Shown: positions 44,438 through 55,029, counted from the first letter of the stretch. The stretch is 64,000 nucleotides of DNA from Candidatus Thiothrix sulfatifontis (GCA_022828425.1 CP094685.1:2790001-2854000), one strand, 5' to 3'. The notes: generated from the letters alone by a model not told the origin. Program-made: numbers and translations.

Positions 44438-45388
44438 TTACTGTGCGCCAACGCCACCAGACATCTGTTGCAGGTAAGCAACCAATACCTTAATTTCAGT
44501 GTCAGACAAGTTGCGACCGTCTTTACCGAATACTGGCATTTGACGTTTCACGCCGTTGTGCACCAGCGTTTTAATCGCTTGCAATTTAGCTTCAGGCGTT
44601 TCTGCGGCTGGTACATTAGCAATTGTCCAAACTTTGTCAGTCAAGTTAGCAGAACCTTGCGCGTGCATTCCTTTGCCTTCTTTGGTGTGGCACATGTAGC
44701 ACCCACCCGTATTGCCTTGGAAAATCTTCTCGCCTTCAGCAGCGGCTGTTACATCCACCGCTGGCTCGCCAGACAACGTTAATACGTAATTTGCCACTTG
44801 ATTTAACTGTGTTTCGTCAAACGTCTTGCTGTACGCGGGCATGTAACCCATGCGCCCATAACGCAATGTATTCTCGATGGTGGTAGTGTCACCACCCCAC
44901 AACCAATCGTCATCCACCAGATTCGGGTACATCCCAACAACGCCTTGACCACCAGACTGATGGCAAGCCGCACAGTTGTCACCGAACATCCCTACACCGT
45001 AAGAACGCACGAAAGAAGACATATCCGGGTCTTGCGCAATCTGTTGGTAAGATGCCGCACCAACTTTAGCAAGGTATTCTTGCTGCTTGATCGCTTCCGT
45101 GCCATTTTGCATGTCATGAGCCAGTAGCGCACGCATGTTCCAATGGGTCGTTTTTTCTTCGCCAGCATCAGTCTTATAGGTAATGTCATTACCAATGCCC
45201 TTCAGGTAAGTTTTACCGATTGGCCAAGACGGGTACATGATCCAATAAACAATTGTAAAAATGATCGTGCCGTAGAATGTCCACAACCACCAGCGTGGCA
45301 GCGGATTATTGAATTCTTGCAACGAATCATCCCAAACGTGACCAGTCGTTTCTGCGCCAGTCAAGGGGTCTTTAACAGGAGTAGCCAT
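44438..45388 (-). CDS. ccoP: cbb3-type cytochrome c oxidase subunit III (CcoP)
   Basis: A 316-residue di-heme cytochrome c anchored by one helix (LWTFYGTIIFTIVYWIMYPSWP, residues about 35-56). Heme c motifs are CAACH (139-143) and CYMCH (230-234), with downstream Met ligands such as GYMPAYS and RQMPVFG. It passes electrons to CcoO/CcoN in the high-affinity terminal oxidase. Three bases separate it from ccoQ. Confidence 0.96.
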   Translation of the reverse strand: MATPVKDPLTGAETTGHVWDDSLQEFNNPLPRWWLWTFYGTIIFTIVYWIMYPSWPIGKTYLKGIGNDITYKTDAGEEKTTHWNMRALLAHDMQNGTEAIKQQEYLAKVGAASYQQIAQDPDMSSFVRSYGVGMFGDNCAACHQSGGQGVVGMYPNLVDDDWLWGGDTTTIENTLRYGRMGYMPAYSKTFDETQLNQVANYVLTLSGEPAVDVTAAAEGEKIFQGNTGGCYMCHTKEGKGMHAQGSANLTDKVWTIANVPAAETPEAKLQAIKTLVHNGVKRQMPVFGKDGRNLSDTEIKVLVAYLQQMSGGVGAQ

Positions 45389-45390
45389 AA

Positions 45391-45618
45391 CTATTTCTCA
45401 CCTTTTGCTTGGGAAGCCGCCTCTGCTGCTTTAACGCGCTTATCTGCTTCATCTTCATCCATCAGCGGCAGGTAGCGATAAGACTCAAGTCTTTCGCCCC
45501 GTCTGCGGCTGGAGTAGTTGTAGATGACAATGCCAACAAACGTCGTAAAAAAGATCAGTAATGCAACGGTCTTGCTATTACCCATATCCAATATCCACGT
45601 CCAAAAATCTGTCAGCAT
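45391..45618 (-). CDS. ccoQ: cbb3-type cytochrome oxidase subunit CcoQ
   Basis: A 75-residue protein with one membrane helix (KTVALLIFFTTFVGIVIYNYS) followed by a charged cytoplasmic tail, as in CcoQ/FixQ. It helps to stabilise the oxidase. The position between ccoO and ccoP is diagnostic. Confidence 0.9.
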   Translation of the reverse strand: MLTDFWTWILDMGNSKTVALLIFFTTFVGIVIYNYSSRRRGERLESYRYLPLMDEDEADKRVKAAEAASQAKGEK

Positions 45619-45667
45619 TTGATCCTCACCTTAGTCAACAGAGGCTACTATCCAGTAGCACAGAAAA

Positions 45668-46426
45668 TTAACGGAATTGAATGAAGTGGTCTTCATCAAA
45701 CTTTTTAAAGTCAACCATCGTACCCAGCACTTGCAAGTAAGCAACTAAGGCATCCATCTCACTGATGTTAGAAGAATTGCCGTCGTAGTTACCTGCTTGC
45801 GCTTGCGCGATCAAGTTAGCTTCTGCTTGATTGAGATCGAGTTTCTTAGCGACCTCTTCACCAAAGCGCTTCACGTTATCTTCGTATTCAACCGTGGTCT
45901 GTGAGTAGGGCACACCCACCCGCTTCAACGCCACCATGCGGTCTTGAAGATCGGACAAATCCAAATCCGTCTCTTTCAGCCAAGGGTAATTAGGCATAAT
46001 CGACTCAGGCACGACTGAACGCGGTGCGGTTAAATGCTGAACCTGCCATTCGTTAGAATACTTACCACCCACACGCGCCAGATCAGGGCCAGTACGCTTG
46101 GAACCCCATTGGAATGGATGATCGTATTTAGATTCAGCCGCCAATGAGTAGTGACCATAGCGCAAGTCTTCATCACGGAACGGGCGCACCATCTGCGAAT
46201 GGCAAAGGTAGCAACCTTCACGCACGTAAACGTCACGACCACGTTGTTCCAGTGGCGTGTAAGGACGTACCACTTCCAAACCCGTCTGTGGATCCTTCAC
46301 ATCCTCCACAGTCTCATTGATGTAATGCAACGGGACGATTTCCACCAAACCACCAATACTGATGGCAACCAGGGTCAGAACAATCAATAGCCCTGAATTG
46401 GTTTCGATACTTTCATGTTTAAACAT
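45668..46426 (-). CDS. ccoO: cbb3-type cytochrome c oxidase subunit II (CcoO)
   Basis: A 252-residue mono-heme cytochrome c with an N-terminal anchor ([21 protein letters not shown]), [15 protein letters not shown] holding the heme motif (72-76), and [17 protein letters not shown], all typical of CcoO. It lies 17 bases after ccoN. Confidence 0.96.
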   Translation of the reverse strand: MFKHESIETNSGLLIVLTLVAISIGGLVEIVPLHYINETVEDVKDPQTGLEVVRPYTPLEQRGRDVYVREGCYLCHSQMVRPFRDEDLRYGHYSLAAESKYDHPFQWGSKRTGPDLARVGGKYSNEWQVQHLTAPRSVVPESIMPNYPWLKETDLDLSDLQDRMVALKRVGVPYSQTTVEYEDNVKRFGEEVAKKLDLNQAEANLIAQAQAGNYDGNSSNISEMDALVAYLQVLGTMVDFKKFDEDHFIQFR

Positions 46427-46443
46427 ATCTCAACTCTCCCCGA

Positions 46444-47889
46444 TTATGCTTGAGCAGCAGCAGTAGCAGGAACACCTTCTTCCTGTTTCGCACGTGCAAT
46501 GGTCATATACATGTTGTAAGCCATCAACAACATACCCGACAAGAAGAACAAGCCGCCGACTGCACGCGCTACATACGGGCCATGCATGAACGCTACCGTC
46601 TCAACGAAGGTATACGCCAAATTGCCGTATTCATCGAAAGCACGCAACATCAAACCTTGACCGATACCGGATACCCACAGCGCAGTGATGTACAGAATGG
46701 TACCAATGGTTGCCAAGAAGAAATGCGTATAAACCAATTGCACGCTGTACAAGGTGGTGTTCCACAGACGCGGTACCATGTGATAGAACGAAGCAAAAGT
46801 GATCATAGCTACCCAACCCAACGCGCCGGAATGCACGTGACCAACTGTCCAGTCGGTATAATGTGACAGCGCATTAACGCTCTTCAATGACATCATCGGA
46901 CCTTCAAACGTGGACATGCCGTAGAAAGACAATGCGGTAATCATGAACATCATGATCGGGTCAGTACGCAGTTTGTCCCATGCACCAGAAAGGGTCATGA
47001 TACCGTTGATCATACCGCCCCAAGATGGCATTAACAGCATGATAGAGAAAGTCGCAGCCAGCGTAGACGTCCAGTCAGGGATTGCGGTCCAATGCAGATG
47101 GTGAGTACCTACCCACATGTACATGAAGCTCAACGCCCAAAAGTGGATGATGGACAAACGGTAGGAGTAAACCGGACGACCTGCTTGCTTAGGCACGAAG
47201 TAATACATCATTCCCAAAAATGCTGCTGTCAGGAAGAAGCCTACCGCATTGTGACCGTACCACCACTGTGTCATAGCATCTTGCGCACCGGAGAACAAAC
47301 TGTAAGAAACCGGAGAAGTCAAGCTGATGGGCACTGCCAAGTTATTGAAAATATGCAATAACGCCGTCGCCAGAATGAATGACATAAAGAACCAGTTAGC
47401 CACATAAATGTGTGGTTGGTTACGTTTCATCAGGGTAACAGTGTAAATCAAGAAGTAAGTCACCCAAACCACGGTGATCGCGAGGTCAACGAACCAAACA
47501 GGCTCAGCGTATTCACGGGCTTGTGTGAAACCTTGCAAATAGAGCAAACCGGCAACCAAAACCGACACATTCCAACCCCAGAAGGTGAAGTTCGGCCAGA
47601 ATGTGCCACCCGCCAGACGCGCCTGACAAGTACGTTGTACGATGTAGTAAGAAGTTGCAAACAGCGCATTACCACCGAAACCGAAGATAACACCGCTGGT
47701 GTGTAGCGGACGTAAACGCCCGAAAGTGATCTGGGCAATATCGAAGTTCAGAAACGGCCAAGCCAGTTCTGACGCGATATACACACCGGCAGTCATGCCG
47801 AGGATACCCCAGATAATTGAAGCTATCGCGAATTTCTTCACGATATCATAGTTGTATTGCTCTGAAGAGAGTGCAGCACTATGAGCCAT
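46444..47889 (-). CDS. ccoN: cbb3-type cytochrome c oxidase subunit I (CcoN)
   Basis: A 481-residue catalytic subunit with about twelve membrane helices. Heme and copper ligands lie in [54 protein letters not shown] and [17 protein letters not shown]. It reduces oxygen to water at low oxygen tension and pumps protons. It is the first gene of ccoNOQP and has an FNR-type box about 145 bp upstream. Confidence 0.97.
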   Translation of the reverse strand: MAHSAALSSEQYNYDIVKKFAIASIIWGILGMTAGVYIASELAWPFLNFDIAQITFGRLRPLHTSGVIFGFGGNALFATSYYIVQRTCQARLAGGTFWPNFTFWGWNVSVLVAGLLYLQGFTQAREYAEPVWFVDLAITVVWVTYFLIYTVTLMKRNQPHIYVANWFFMSFILATALLHIFNNLAVPISLTSPVSYSLFSGAQDAMTQWWYGHNAVGFFLTAAFLGMMYYFVPKQAGRPVYSYRLSIIHFWALSFMYMWVGTHHLHWTAIPDWTSTLAATFSIMLLMPSWGGMINGIMTLSGAWDKLRTDPIMMFMITALSFYGMSTFEGPMMSLKSVNALSHYTDWTVGHVHSGALGWVAMITFASFYHMVPRLWNTTLYSVQLVYTHFFLATIGTILYITALWVSGIGQGLMLRAFDEYGNLAYTFVETVAFMHGPYVARAVGGLFFLSGMLLMAYNMYMTIARAKQEEGVPATAAAQA

Positions 47890-48034
47890 CGTTTGCCCTC
47901 TGTATTAACAAGATTGAAAAAATAAAAACACTGTAATGTAATATAAGCATACAGTAAAAAACGGGATAAGAAAACGTTGATACTGTGTGAAAACGCGCAC
48001 TTCAGCGGGGCATGGTGCGCCTAATGCACTCAAA

Positions 48035-48048
48035 TTGACTTAGATCAA
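48035..48048 (-). promoter_or_regulatory. FNR/ANR-type box upstream of ccoN
   Basis: TTGACTTAGATCAA fits TTGAT-N4-ATCAA with one mismatch. It overlaps the 3' end of dgkA and lies about 145 bp before ccoN, which is often induced by FNR/ANR at low oxygen. No -10 element at the ideal distance is clear. Confidence 0.65.
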
Positions 48049-48404
48049 GAAAGCATGAATCCCCAAGTGATAATGACATTGAAAATCGCAATCGTTACCG
48101 CCGCCGACCCCATGTCCTTCGCCCGCCCAGAGAGCTTATGACGCTCCATGCCGGTACGATCGACCACCGCCTCCACAGCAGAATTCAGCAATTCCACAAT
48201 TAATAGCAGTAAAACACTGCCTATCATTAAAGCTTTTTCCACCCCGTTTTCACCGAACGATAACGCCAATGGAAAAGCCAGTGCCATAACCCACACTTCT
48301 TGGCGGAATGCTTCTTCATGCTTATAAGCCGCACAGAAACCTTGCCACGAATATTGCGCTGCTTTGATAATCCGAGTAAGCCCGGTGTTACCACTGTAAG
48401 CCAT
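48045..48404 (-). CDS. dgkA: Diacylglycerol kinase
   Basis: A 119-residue inner-membrane enzyme with three membrane helices. The signature ELLNSAVEAVVDRTGMERHKLSGRAKDMGSAAV holds the active-site Glu and Asn. It turns diacylglycerol back to phosphatidic acid. Twelve bases separate it from the DUF1186 gene upstream. Confidence 0.94.
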   Translation of the reverse strand: MAYSGNTGLTRIIKAAQYSWQGFCAAYKHEEAFRQEVWVMALAFPLALSFGENGVEKALMIGSVLLLLIVELLNSAVEAVVDRTGMERHKLSGRAKDMGSAAVTIAIFNVIITWGFMLS

Positions 48405-48416
48405 TCTTATAGTCCC

Positions 48417-49220
48417 CTATTGCATACAACACTTTTTATACTTCTTGCCGCTCCCGCACGGGCACGGCTCGTTCCGTCCAATCTTCGGCTCGGCACGAAT
48501 CACCTGTTCCACCAGCGGCGCATCATCCTCGTCTTCATCATCATCATTGTCGTCCTCTTCCACCTTATAGCTAGGGCGCGGCGTATCGCGTTTAGTACGC
48601 AAGCCCATGCCCAGCTCCACGTCTTCCAAGTCACCGCTGACCGTCCAATCCACCTGATCTTCCGCAAACGCCACCCGAATCGCAGGCATCGCCTCCACCG
48701 CTCGCAACGCCACCAACTCCGCCACGATCAGCCCGCGCAAACCGTAATCCCGCGCTGCCGAATGCTGCAAGGCATACACCAGCCGCTCAATCACCGGCTT
48801 ACGCAACTTGCTGTGGCGCTTGCCGGTTTCCACCAAACACTGCAACGCCAGCGGAATCGCAAACTCATCGTTACGCTTATCCAACACATAATCCAACAGC
48901 GGATCCAGTGCCGCATCACAAGCAGCCGCCACGACCATTGGAATTTCATCCAGTGCCCAATCGTCTTCCGCCACCACGTCAAAAATGCCAATCAGCTCAT
49001 GCAAGCCCGCAGGCATCAAATGCAGCAACGCCCGCCAGGAATGCAACGGCACCCAATAATCCGCGCCCTCGCTTTCCACAAAACTGTTATCCGCCACCAA
49101 CTCCACCAGCGTCGGCGCATCCGCCGCCGTCAGCCCGTAACCAGAATAATCGCGCCAAGGGCGGTTATCGGTGGGTTCGCCCAATACCGCAAAAATCTTC
49201 ACAATGCGTTGCTTATCCAC
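48417..49220 (-). CDS. DUF1186 protein with C-terminal SEC-C zinc motif
   Basis: A 267-residue protein. A helical repeat-like body (DUF1186 type, with [18 protein letters not shown]) is followed by an acidic linker ([17 protein letters not shown]) and the SEC-C motif [18 protein letters not shown] at the very end. SEC-C binds zinc and, in SecA, contacts SecB and ribosomes. The role of this protein is unknown. One base separates it from the upstream exporter gene. Confidence 0.85.
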   Translation of the reverse strand: MDKQRIVKIFAVLGEPTDNRPWRDYSGYGLTAADAPTLVELVADNSFVESEGADYWVPLHSWRALLHLMPAGLHELIGIFDVVAEDDWALDEIPMVVAAACDAALDPLLDYVLDKRNDEFAIPLALQCLVETGKRHSKLRKPVIERLVYALQHSAARDYGLRGLIVAELVALRAVEAMPAIRVAFAEDQVDWTVSGDLEDVELGMGLRTKRDTPRPSYKVEEDDNDDDEDEDDAPLVEQVIRAEPKIGRNEPCPCGSGKKYKKCCMQ

Positions 49221-49221
49221 A

Positions 49222-50121
49222 TCAAATCCTTTTCTTGTTTGCCAGCAAAATCCCAGCAGCTACCAATATCATCCCGATTGCATGGTAAAACTGCAAGCGT
49301 TCCCCCAACAACAGCGTCGCCAACAAAATTCCGAACACCGGCATCAAATGGCTAAACTGCCCGGTACGGTTCACACCCAAGCGTTGCGTGGCATGATTCC
49401 AAAACATATACGACAACAACGACGGAAACACCGCCACATACGCAACACTCGCCACACTCAACGTCGTGAATGGCATGGTCTGAAACGTCATGCTTTCATA
49501 CATATACAGCGGCAAAATCACCAACGCACCCAGACTCACCGTAAACCCCAAAATCGGCATCCCCTTCAAACCATTGGGCAATTTACGCAGCAACACGGTG
49601 TACAACGACCAATCTAACGTCGCCAACACAATCCACATATCACCGCGATTAAATGCCAACTGCTGCACCACCTGCCAATCGGCCTTGGTAATAATCACCA
49701 ACACACCCACCAACGATACCCCGATACCCAACCACTGCCACACGTTACTTTTCTCATGCAACACCAAGCCCGCCAGCAAAATCATCGTGATCGGCGTAAC
49801 CGATTGCAGCAACACCCCATTGGTCGCCGTCGTCGTTTGCAAACCGACATACACCAAACTGTTAAAACCCGCGATACCCAACGTTGCCAACGCCAGCACC
49901 AACCGCCAGTGCGTTCGCGCTAATGGCAACGCCCCGCGCATCGCCGACCACGCAAACGGCAACAAAATCAACGCCGCCACCGCCCAACGCCAAAACGACA
50001 AGCCCAACGGCGGCACATCGGCATGGATAGCCCGCGCCAAATTAAAATTACCTGCCCAGAACAGAATCGTCAGTACCAGCAGTAAATAGGGGGAAAACCG
50101 ATCAAGAAATGAATGTTGCAT
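49222..50121 (-). CDS. EamA/DMT-family exporter
   Basis: A 299-residue protein with ten predicted membrane helices in two EamA halves ([21 protein letters not shown] starts the first; [23 protein letters not shown] starts the second). Members export amino acids or other metabolites, and the substrate cannot be read here. It starts 12 bases after the end of the large DUF11 protein gene on the same strand. Confidence 0.88.
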   Translation of the reverse strand: MQHSFLDRFSPYLLLVLTILFWAGNFNLARAIHADVPPLGLSFWRWAVAALILLPFAWSAMRGALPLARTHWRLVLALATLGIAGFNSLVYVGLQTTTATNGVLLQSVTPITMILLAGLVLHEKSNVWQWLGIGVSLVGVLVIITKADWQVVQQLAFNRGDMWIVLATLDWSLYTVLLRKLPNGLKGMPILGFTVSLGALVILPLYMYESMTFQTMPFTTLSVASVAYVAVFPSLLSYMFWNHATQRLGVNRTGQFSHLMPVFGILLATLLLGERLQFYHAIGMILVAAGILLANKKRI

Positions 50122-50133
50122 CGCCGCAGTATA

Positions 50134-53100
50134 TCACCGCACTTGCGCCGTAATCTGCAACTGCCTGCTATCCTTCGCCGCCAACCACCCCACATTCCAC
50201 GCCCCCGTCAGCGGATCGTATTCCCCCAACGGACTCGCACTTTGAAACGCCAAACCAGCAGGCAACAAATCGTGAATTTGCACCCCATTTGCGTCATGCG
50301 CCCCCGTATTGTTCACCACCAACGTATACACCACCGCCTCACCCCGCTTTACCGCTGGCTTATCCATGCTTTTACTCAAACTCAAATCGGTTTGCTGAGG
50401 CAAAGTTAAACCCAAATCCCACGAATTCGCGTTTGCGCCCGCCACCAACGCAAACACCGGCGTTTTGCCCGCCGCATCCGCATCACTATCGGTTTGCGCA
50501 TTGCCGCTCATGCCACTAGCCGTCGGCACATATCCCGCAGGAAACCCACTAAACACCAAGTAATAATCACCGGGCAATACGGACTCAAACACATACAGCC
50601 CCGCCGCATTCGTCTGCGTACTCGCCACCAACGCCCCATCAGCAGAATGCAACGCCACCGTTACCCCCGCCACTCCCGTTTCAGCGGCATCCTGCACCCC
50701 ATCACCGTTGGCATCCAACCACACCCTATCACCCAACGATGCAGGCAGCGTAACACCCAAATCATAATCCGCCGTCATACTCCCCGCCGCGCCCGAACCC
50801 GCTTCCGCAATGCCTTGCGACGCTATTCCTGCCAGCGGATTACCTGCCAAATAATCATCCGGCTTATCCAGTGCAATGCGGTAAACCGTATCAGGCGACA
50901 AACCCCAAATAGCGTAATACCCAGCAGCATCCGTCACCGTTTCCGCCACCAACGTTGCGCCGTCATACACCCGCACGGTCACACCTTCGATTGCTGCTTC
51001 ATCCGCTGTTTTTTGCTTATCGCCGTTGTCATCAAACCACACCGTGCCGCTCAAGCCTGCCACCGCTGCGGTATCCACCATCACCAAGCCCACTTTGGGT
51101 GGCTCCGTGGTTAATAAGGTTTCAGTGGTCTTGGTAACGGTATCGTAATAACTCGCTGCATAGGCAAAGCTATTCCACGCAATGCTGCCACTTATGGGTG
51201 TTGATTCACTCGCCAATTGACGCACCGGCACAGTGATGCGCAACTTTTCTCCCGGCTGCAACCCACCGCTTGGCACAGCCGTAAACTGAAATTCCGCATT
51301 ATTTGCCGCGTATTGCATCCCAGCAGGCACTTCACCCGCCGTCAATGCCATCACCGCACCGTCACTGGCAACCCGTTGCAAACCAATCTCACCCGCCAAC
51401 ACCAAACTCCACTGCGACCCACGCGCTCCCCCCGTCACCAAGGCGCTATCACCCACGACAGGCAAAACATCGCGCACCTCCACCGCCGTATTGGTCACAT
51501 TGCCAGTATTGCGAATTTCCAGTACATACGTTCCCACCCCGCTCAACCCCGTCTTGCCCGTATTCGGAAAACGGCTCAACGTACTGTCCAGCTCCCCCTG
51601 CACCCATTTCACGCTGTCCAAGGTCGTCAATTGCGGCACATTGAAACTCAGATTGCTGGAACGGCAAAATGCCCGCGCAGTCTTGCCCGCATCCGCACCG
51701 TTCGCGCACGTCACTTGCGGGTAATCGCCCGTCGAAAATTGCGCCACATTGGTCACAACCGTTCCCGCCACGATACCGGGGCGAATTCTGGCACTGAAAT
51801 ACACCGCCATGCCCTTATCTGACAACCCCACTGGCAACTGACAACCGGGAAATTCCCAGCGCAATTTCACCCGCCCATCCGCTTGCACGGTACGGCTGAA
51901 ACGCGGTATCTGACACGCTGTTTGCTCAGTCGTTACCGCATTACTCGGCACCGCAACCCGCCACCAATTGCCAGTCTGCCCTGTGACATAATCCAAACTC
52001 GCAGGCAACACATCTTCCAAAATCGGGTATTGCGTGCCCGTTCCCGATAACTCATCCACCGCCAACGAGACGCGATAGACGTAATCATTGCTGGCGGGTG
52101 CAGGCGCAACAATTGGTTGCCAAGCGGGTACGGTATACACCACCGTCGAACCATCCGGTGACACCACCCCGCCCGTCGGGGTGATTTTGCTAAGGCTCAA
52201 GATCGGCTCACCCTGCCCCACTACCGGCACCAGCGGCGCACAACTCGTGCCATGCAACGACGATTCCACGCAATTGCGCAAACCATCGCCCACATAATCC
52301 GCGTCCACCACCAGGCGCACATCCAACGTTTGTTTGGCAAGATTCGCACTCACCGCCCAACGCAAACGCTTGATGGATGTCACCAGCATCCCCGCTGGCA
52401 AGCGCGTTGCCACACACCCGGTTGGATTTCCCGCTGCATCGTGCAAATCACCCGCCCGACCTGCGGCGAATTCCGCTTCCGCCCAATCCGACACTGGCAA
52501 ATTCAAGGAGTGAAATACACCCGTACCCGTGGCACTGCAATCCACTTCCGGGTAGTTCATCAGTTTAGGGGTATTCGACGCGGTTGCCCGTTCCACCTGC
52601 GTCCCCGCTGGCAACGTTTCCACTACCGTGTAAGCGGTTTCACTGGTGGGCAAATTCACGCTCCAACGTTCCAAACCGCCCGGTTGCACAAAATCGGCGC
52701 TGCCCGTTTTCGCAAAACCGGGGCTGGGTGCGGGTGGTGGCGTTGGGCATGGCGCATCAATCCCCGCAGGCACACTAACATCCGGGGCAATCGACGTGCT
52801 CGTCACACCGCCACTGACCGCGCTTGCCACATTGCTGACAACGGCTGGTGGTGCAGCACTCCCACACGTAGGAAACTTCACTTGCACCTTGAGAATCCCC
52901 GTCGAACCGGCGGCTAAACCATCGGCTGGCACGCCTTCCGGCAAACTTTCAAACGGGGTGGCTAAGCGCCAACTTACGGTTTTATCGACCATTGAAACTG
53001 CCGCGACACTGCCTCCCATCGGCGTATAACTGACTATTTTCAAGGGAGCAGGCACGCTGTCGGTAAGCGTCGGGGTCGCACAATACAGCTCGGTGATACT

Positions 53101-53304
53101 CGCGCACCGATAACGCAAGGTATAAGTGAACGTTTCACCCGCCCCTGGCGTGGTAGTGCTCACCTGCTTGCTAATCAATAAATCCGAACCCGCCGCGAAT
53201 ACCGGCGGAATGCCCAACAACAAGAACAAGATTAACGTCCCTAACCACGACCATCCTGCGACCGTAATAACAGAAATATTATAATTACACACAAACAAGC
53301 CCAC
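50134..53304 (-). CDS. Large secreted SdrD_B/DUF11-domain surface protein
   Basis: A 1056-residue protein with a signal sequence (WLGTLILFLLLGIPPVFAAG). DUF11-like Ig modules begin at about residue 42 (LLISKQVSTTTPGAGETFTYTLRY), again near 375 and near 545. Two SdrD_B modules follow: LSGTVWFDDNGDKQKTADE at about 755 and LGDRVWLDANGDGVQDAAE at about 855. A final DUF11 module (DLSLSKSMDKPAVKRGEAVV) stops after about 85 residues. Such proteins form repetitive surface structures. No sorting tail of any type is present after the last module, which is odd for this family. It starts with GTG and no obvious ribosome-binding site. Confidence 0.85.
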   Translation of the reverse strand: MGLFVCNYNISVITVAGWSWLGTLILFLLLGIPPVFAAGSDLLISKQVSTTTPGAGETFTYTLRYRCASITELYCATPTLTDSVPAPLKIVSYTPMGGSVAAVSMVDKTVSWRLATPFESLPEGVPADGLAAGSTGILKVQVKFPTCGSAAPPAVVSNVASAVSGGVTSTSIAPDVSVPAGIDAPCPTPPPAPSPGFAKTGSADFVQPGGLERWSVNLPTSETAYTVVETLPAGTQVERATASNTPKLMNYPEVDCSATGTGVFHSLNLPVSDWAEAEFAAGRAGDLHDAAGNPTGCVATRLPAGMLVTSIKRLRWAVSANLAKQTLDVRLVVDADYVGDGLRNCVESSLHGTSCAPLVPVVGQGEPILSLSKITPTGGVVSPDGSTVVYTVPAWQPIVAPAPASNDYVYRVSLAVDELSGTGTQYPILEDVLPASLDYVTGQTGNWWRVAVPSNAVTTEQTACQIPRFSRTVQADGRVKLRWEFPGCQLPVGLSDKGMAVYFSARIRPGIVAGTVVTNVAQFSTGDYPQVTCANGADAGKTARAFCRSSNLSFNVPQLTTLDSVKWVQGELDSTLSRFPNTGKTGLSGVGTYVLEIRNTGNVTNTAVEVRDVLPVVGDSALVTGGARGSQWSLVLAGEIGLQRVASDGAVMALTAGEVPAGMQYAANNAEFQFTAVPSGGLQPGEKLRITVPVRQLASESTPISGSIAWNSFAYAASYYDTVTKTTETLLTTEPPKVGLVMVDTAAVAGLSGTVWFDDNGDKQKTADEAAIEGVTVRVYDGATLVAETVTDAAGYYAIWGLSPDTVYRIALDKPDDYLAGNPLAGIASQGIAEAGSGAAGSMTADYDLGVTLPASLGDRVWLDANGDGVQDAAETGVAGVTVALHSADGALVASTQTNAAGLYVFESVLPGDYYLVFSGFPAGYVPTASGMSGNAQTDSDADAAGKTPVFALVAGANANSWDLGLTLPQQTDLSLSKSMDKPAVKRGEAVVYTLVVNNTGAHDANGVQIHDLLPAGLAFQSASPLGEYDPLTGAWNVGWLAAKDSRQLQITAQVR

Positions 53305-53328
53305 TATTTTTTAATTAAAATTCATTTA

Positions 53329-53334
53329 TATAAT
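53329..53334 (+). promoter_or_regulatory. Possible -10 element for the 53.5-kb small gene
   Basis: TATAAT in very AT-rich sequence, about 190 bp upstream of the small duplicated protein gene. No convincing -35 hexamer is seen at 16-18 bp. Confidence 0.4.
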
Positions 53335-53388
53335 CTTATTTTATGGCAAAAGCAGGCAGAGTGCCACCCATCCATTAAAACGTGTAGA

Positions 53389-53461
53389 CACCTGAGGGGA
53401 AACCCTACGTTTATCCGATTCCAACCGTCATCGGTTCACTGTTATGATAAGTTGCTAGGTG
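53389..53461 (+). other. Possible structured 5' leader
   Basis: CACCT (53389-53393) can pair with AGGTG (53457-53461), enclosing a GAAA-tetraloop hairpin AGGG-GAAA-CCCT (53395-53406) and a second hairpin CCGAT/ATCGG (53415-53419, 53430-53434). This would make a branched structure in the leader of the next gene. It matches no riboswitch I recognise. Short stems make chance possible. Nothing else is seen in 53305-53521. Confidence 0.3.
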
Positions 53462-53521
53462 AAAGCCTGAGCACAATATCCATAATTAAAAACACATGAC
53501 GACTAGGACGAGGAAATACAC

Positions 53522-53761
53522 ATGAGTATCGGCAAAGCTGTTCAAAAAGGTACGTTAATTTATATTTACGACCATAATGGCAAACAAATCACTTCAGTAT
53601 CCGCCCCCGGACGCTGGCCGGAAGACGGTCTCAAGAGCTTCACCGCCAATACCGTCAGCATCCAAAAGGGTTCACTCATCTACCATTACGACGAAAGCGG
53701 TCACTGCGTCGGCAGACCACAGCCCGCCGCGCACCTTGAGCGTCAACCTTGTGCCGCCTAA
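53522..53761 (+). CDS. Small protein with internal duplication, unknown function
   Basis: A 79-residue protein with no signal peptide. It contains two copies of one motif: VQKGTLIYIYDHNGKQITSV (residues 7-26) and IQKGSLIYHYDESGHCVGRP (residues 47-66), joined by a Pro/Gly-rich turn. Each looks like a beta hairpin. The start has GAGGAAA upstream. Function unknown. The internal similarity and the ribosome-binding site argue that it is a real gene. Confidence 0.7.
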   Translation: MSIGKAVQKGTLIYIYDHNGKQITSVSAPGRWPEDGLKSFTANTVSIQKGSLIYHYDESGHCVGRPQPAAHLERQPCAA

Positions 53762-53775
53762 GTGAGAACGTGCCG

Positions 53776-55029
53776 CTACCGACGCGGCACTTTCCACAAC
53801 AGCCAAGCGCCCAACCCAAACAGCAGCAACACTGCCAGTAAACCTAGGCGGGGTGAATTCGTCAATGCCCCGACCCAAGCCACCAACAACGGCCCCAAGA
53901 TCGCCGCAAATTTACCCAACATATTGTAGAAACCGAAAAATTCCGCCGCCTGATCCTGCGGAATCAAACTCGCGTACAAGGAACGGCTCAACGCCTGCAC
54001 CCCACCCTGCACCAACCCAACCGCGCCCGCCAGCAAATAAAATTCCCGCGCCGCCGTCATCTGCGACGCCATCACCGTAATCACAACATAACCTGCCAGC
54101 CCCACCAAAATACCGCGTTTCGCGCCAATCCGATTCCCAAGCCACCCAAACGCCAACGCCGCTGGAAACGCAATAAATTGCGTAATCAACAATGCCGTAA
54201 TCAAACTGTCATCCGCAAATCCCAGCGCCTTCCCGTAATCCACCGACATCAGAATCACCGTATCCACCCCGTCGATGTAAAACCAATACGCCAACAAAAA
54301 CAGCCACACCACCCGCAATTGCCGAATGTGCCGAAACGTCTCCAACAATTGCGTCACCGACTGCCGCAACAAGGTGAATAGCGGCGGACGCACCGCTTGC
54401 GCAGGCGCACGCTCCCGCACCCACCACCACAATGGAATCGAAAACAGCGCCCACCATACCGCCGTCACCCCAAACGCCCAACGCACGGCGGTGATTTTAT
54501 CCGCCAGCCCAAACCAATCCGGTTTCAAGGTCAGCAATACGCATAATGCAAACAATAAGCCGCCTCCCAAATACCCCAAGCCGTAACCCAGTGCCGACAC
54601 ACGGTTAAAATCCTTTTCCTCCGCCACATCCACCAGCAATGCGTCGTAGAAAATATTCGCCCCCAGAAAACCCACCACCGCCAGCACAAACGCAAACATC
54701 GCCCACTGCCACTGGCTTTCCCCCACCAAGGTCAACCCCAAGGTCGCGCACACCCCCAAGGTCACAAAACCCGCCATCATCGGCTTTTTAATCCCGCCTT
54801 GGTCGGCAATTGTCCCCAAAAACGGGGCTAACAACATAATCGACAGACTGGCCAGCGCATTCGCCGAACCCAAATGCAGCGTAATATCCTCCGATGGCAA
54901 GCCATTTGCCCAATACTTACGAAAGAAAATCGGAAAAAACGCCACCATCACCGTGGTGATAAAAGCCGAGTTAGCCCAGTCATAAAAGGCCCAAGCCCAA
55001 CGCTCGCGAGTGGTTGTAATCATCGTCAT
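53776..55029 (-). CDS. MFS transporter, UMF1/Atg22-like
   Basis: A 417-residue membrane protein with about twelve helices. WAFYDWANSAFITTVMVAFFP at the start and GGVQALSRSLYASLIPQDQAAEFFGFYNMLGKFAAILGP late in the chain are typical of the UMF1/Atg22 group. The substrate is unknown, possibly amino acids or sugars. It converges with the small duplicated gene. Confidence 0.88.
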   Translation of the reverse strand: MTMITTTRERWAWAFYDWANSAFITTVMVAFFPIFFRKYWANGLPSEDITLHLGSANALASLSIMLLAPFLGTIADQGGIKKPMMAGFVTLGVCATLGLTLVGESQWQWAMFAFVLAVVGFLGANIFYDALLVDVAEEKDFNRVSALGYGLGYLGGGLLFALCVLLTLKPDWFGLADKITAVRWAFGVTAVWWALFSIPLWWWVRERAPAQAVRPPLFTLLRQSVTQLLETFRHIRQLRVVWLFLLAYWFYIDGVDTVILMSVDYGKALGFADDSLITALLITQFIAFPAALAFGWLGNRIGAKRGILVGLAGYVVITVMASQMTAAREFYLLAGAVGLVQGGVQALSRSLYASLIPQDQAAEFFGFYNMLGKFAAILGPLLVAWVGALTNSPRLGLLAVLLLFGLGAWLLWKVPRR

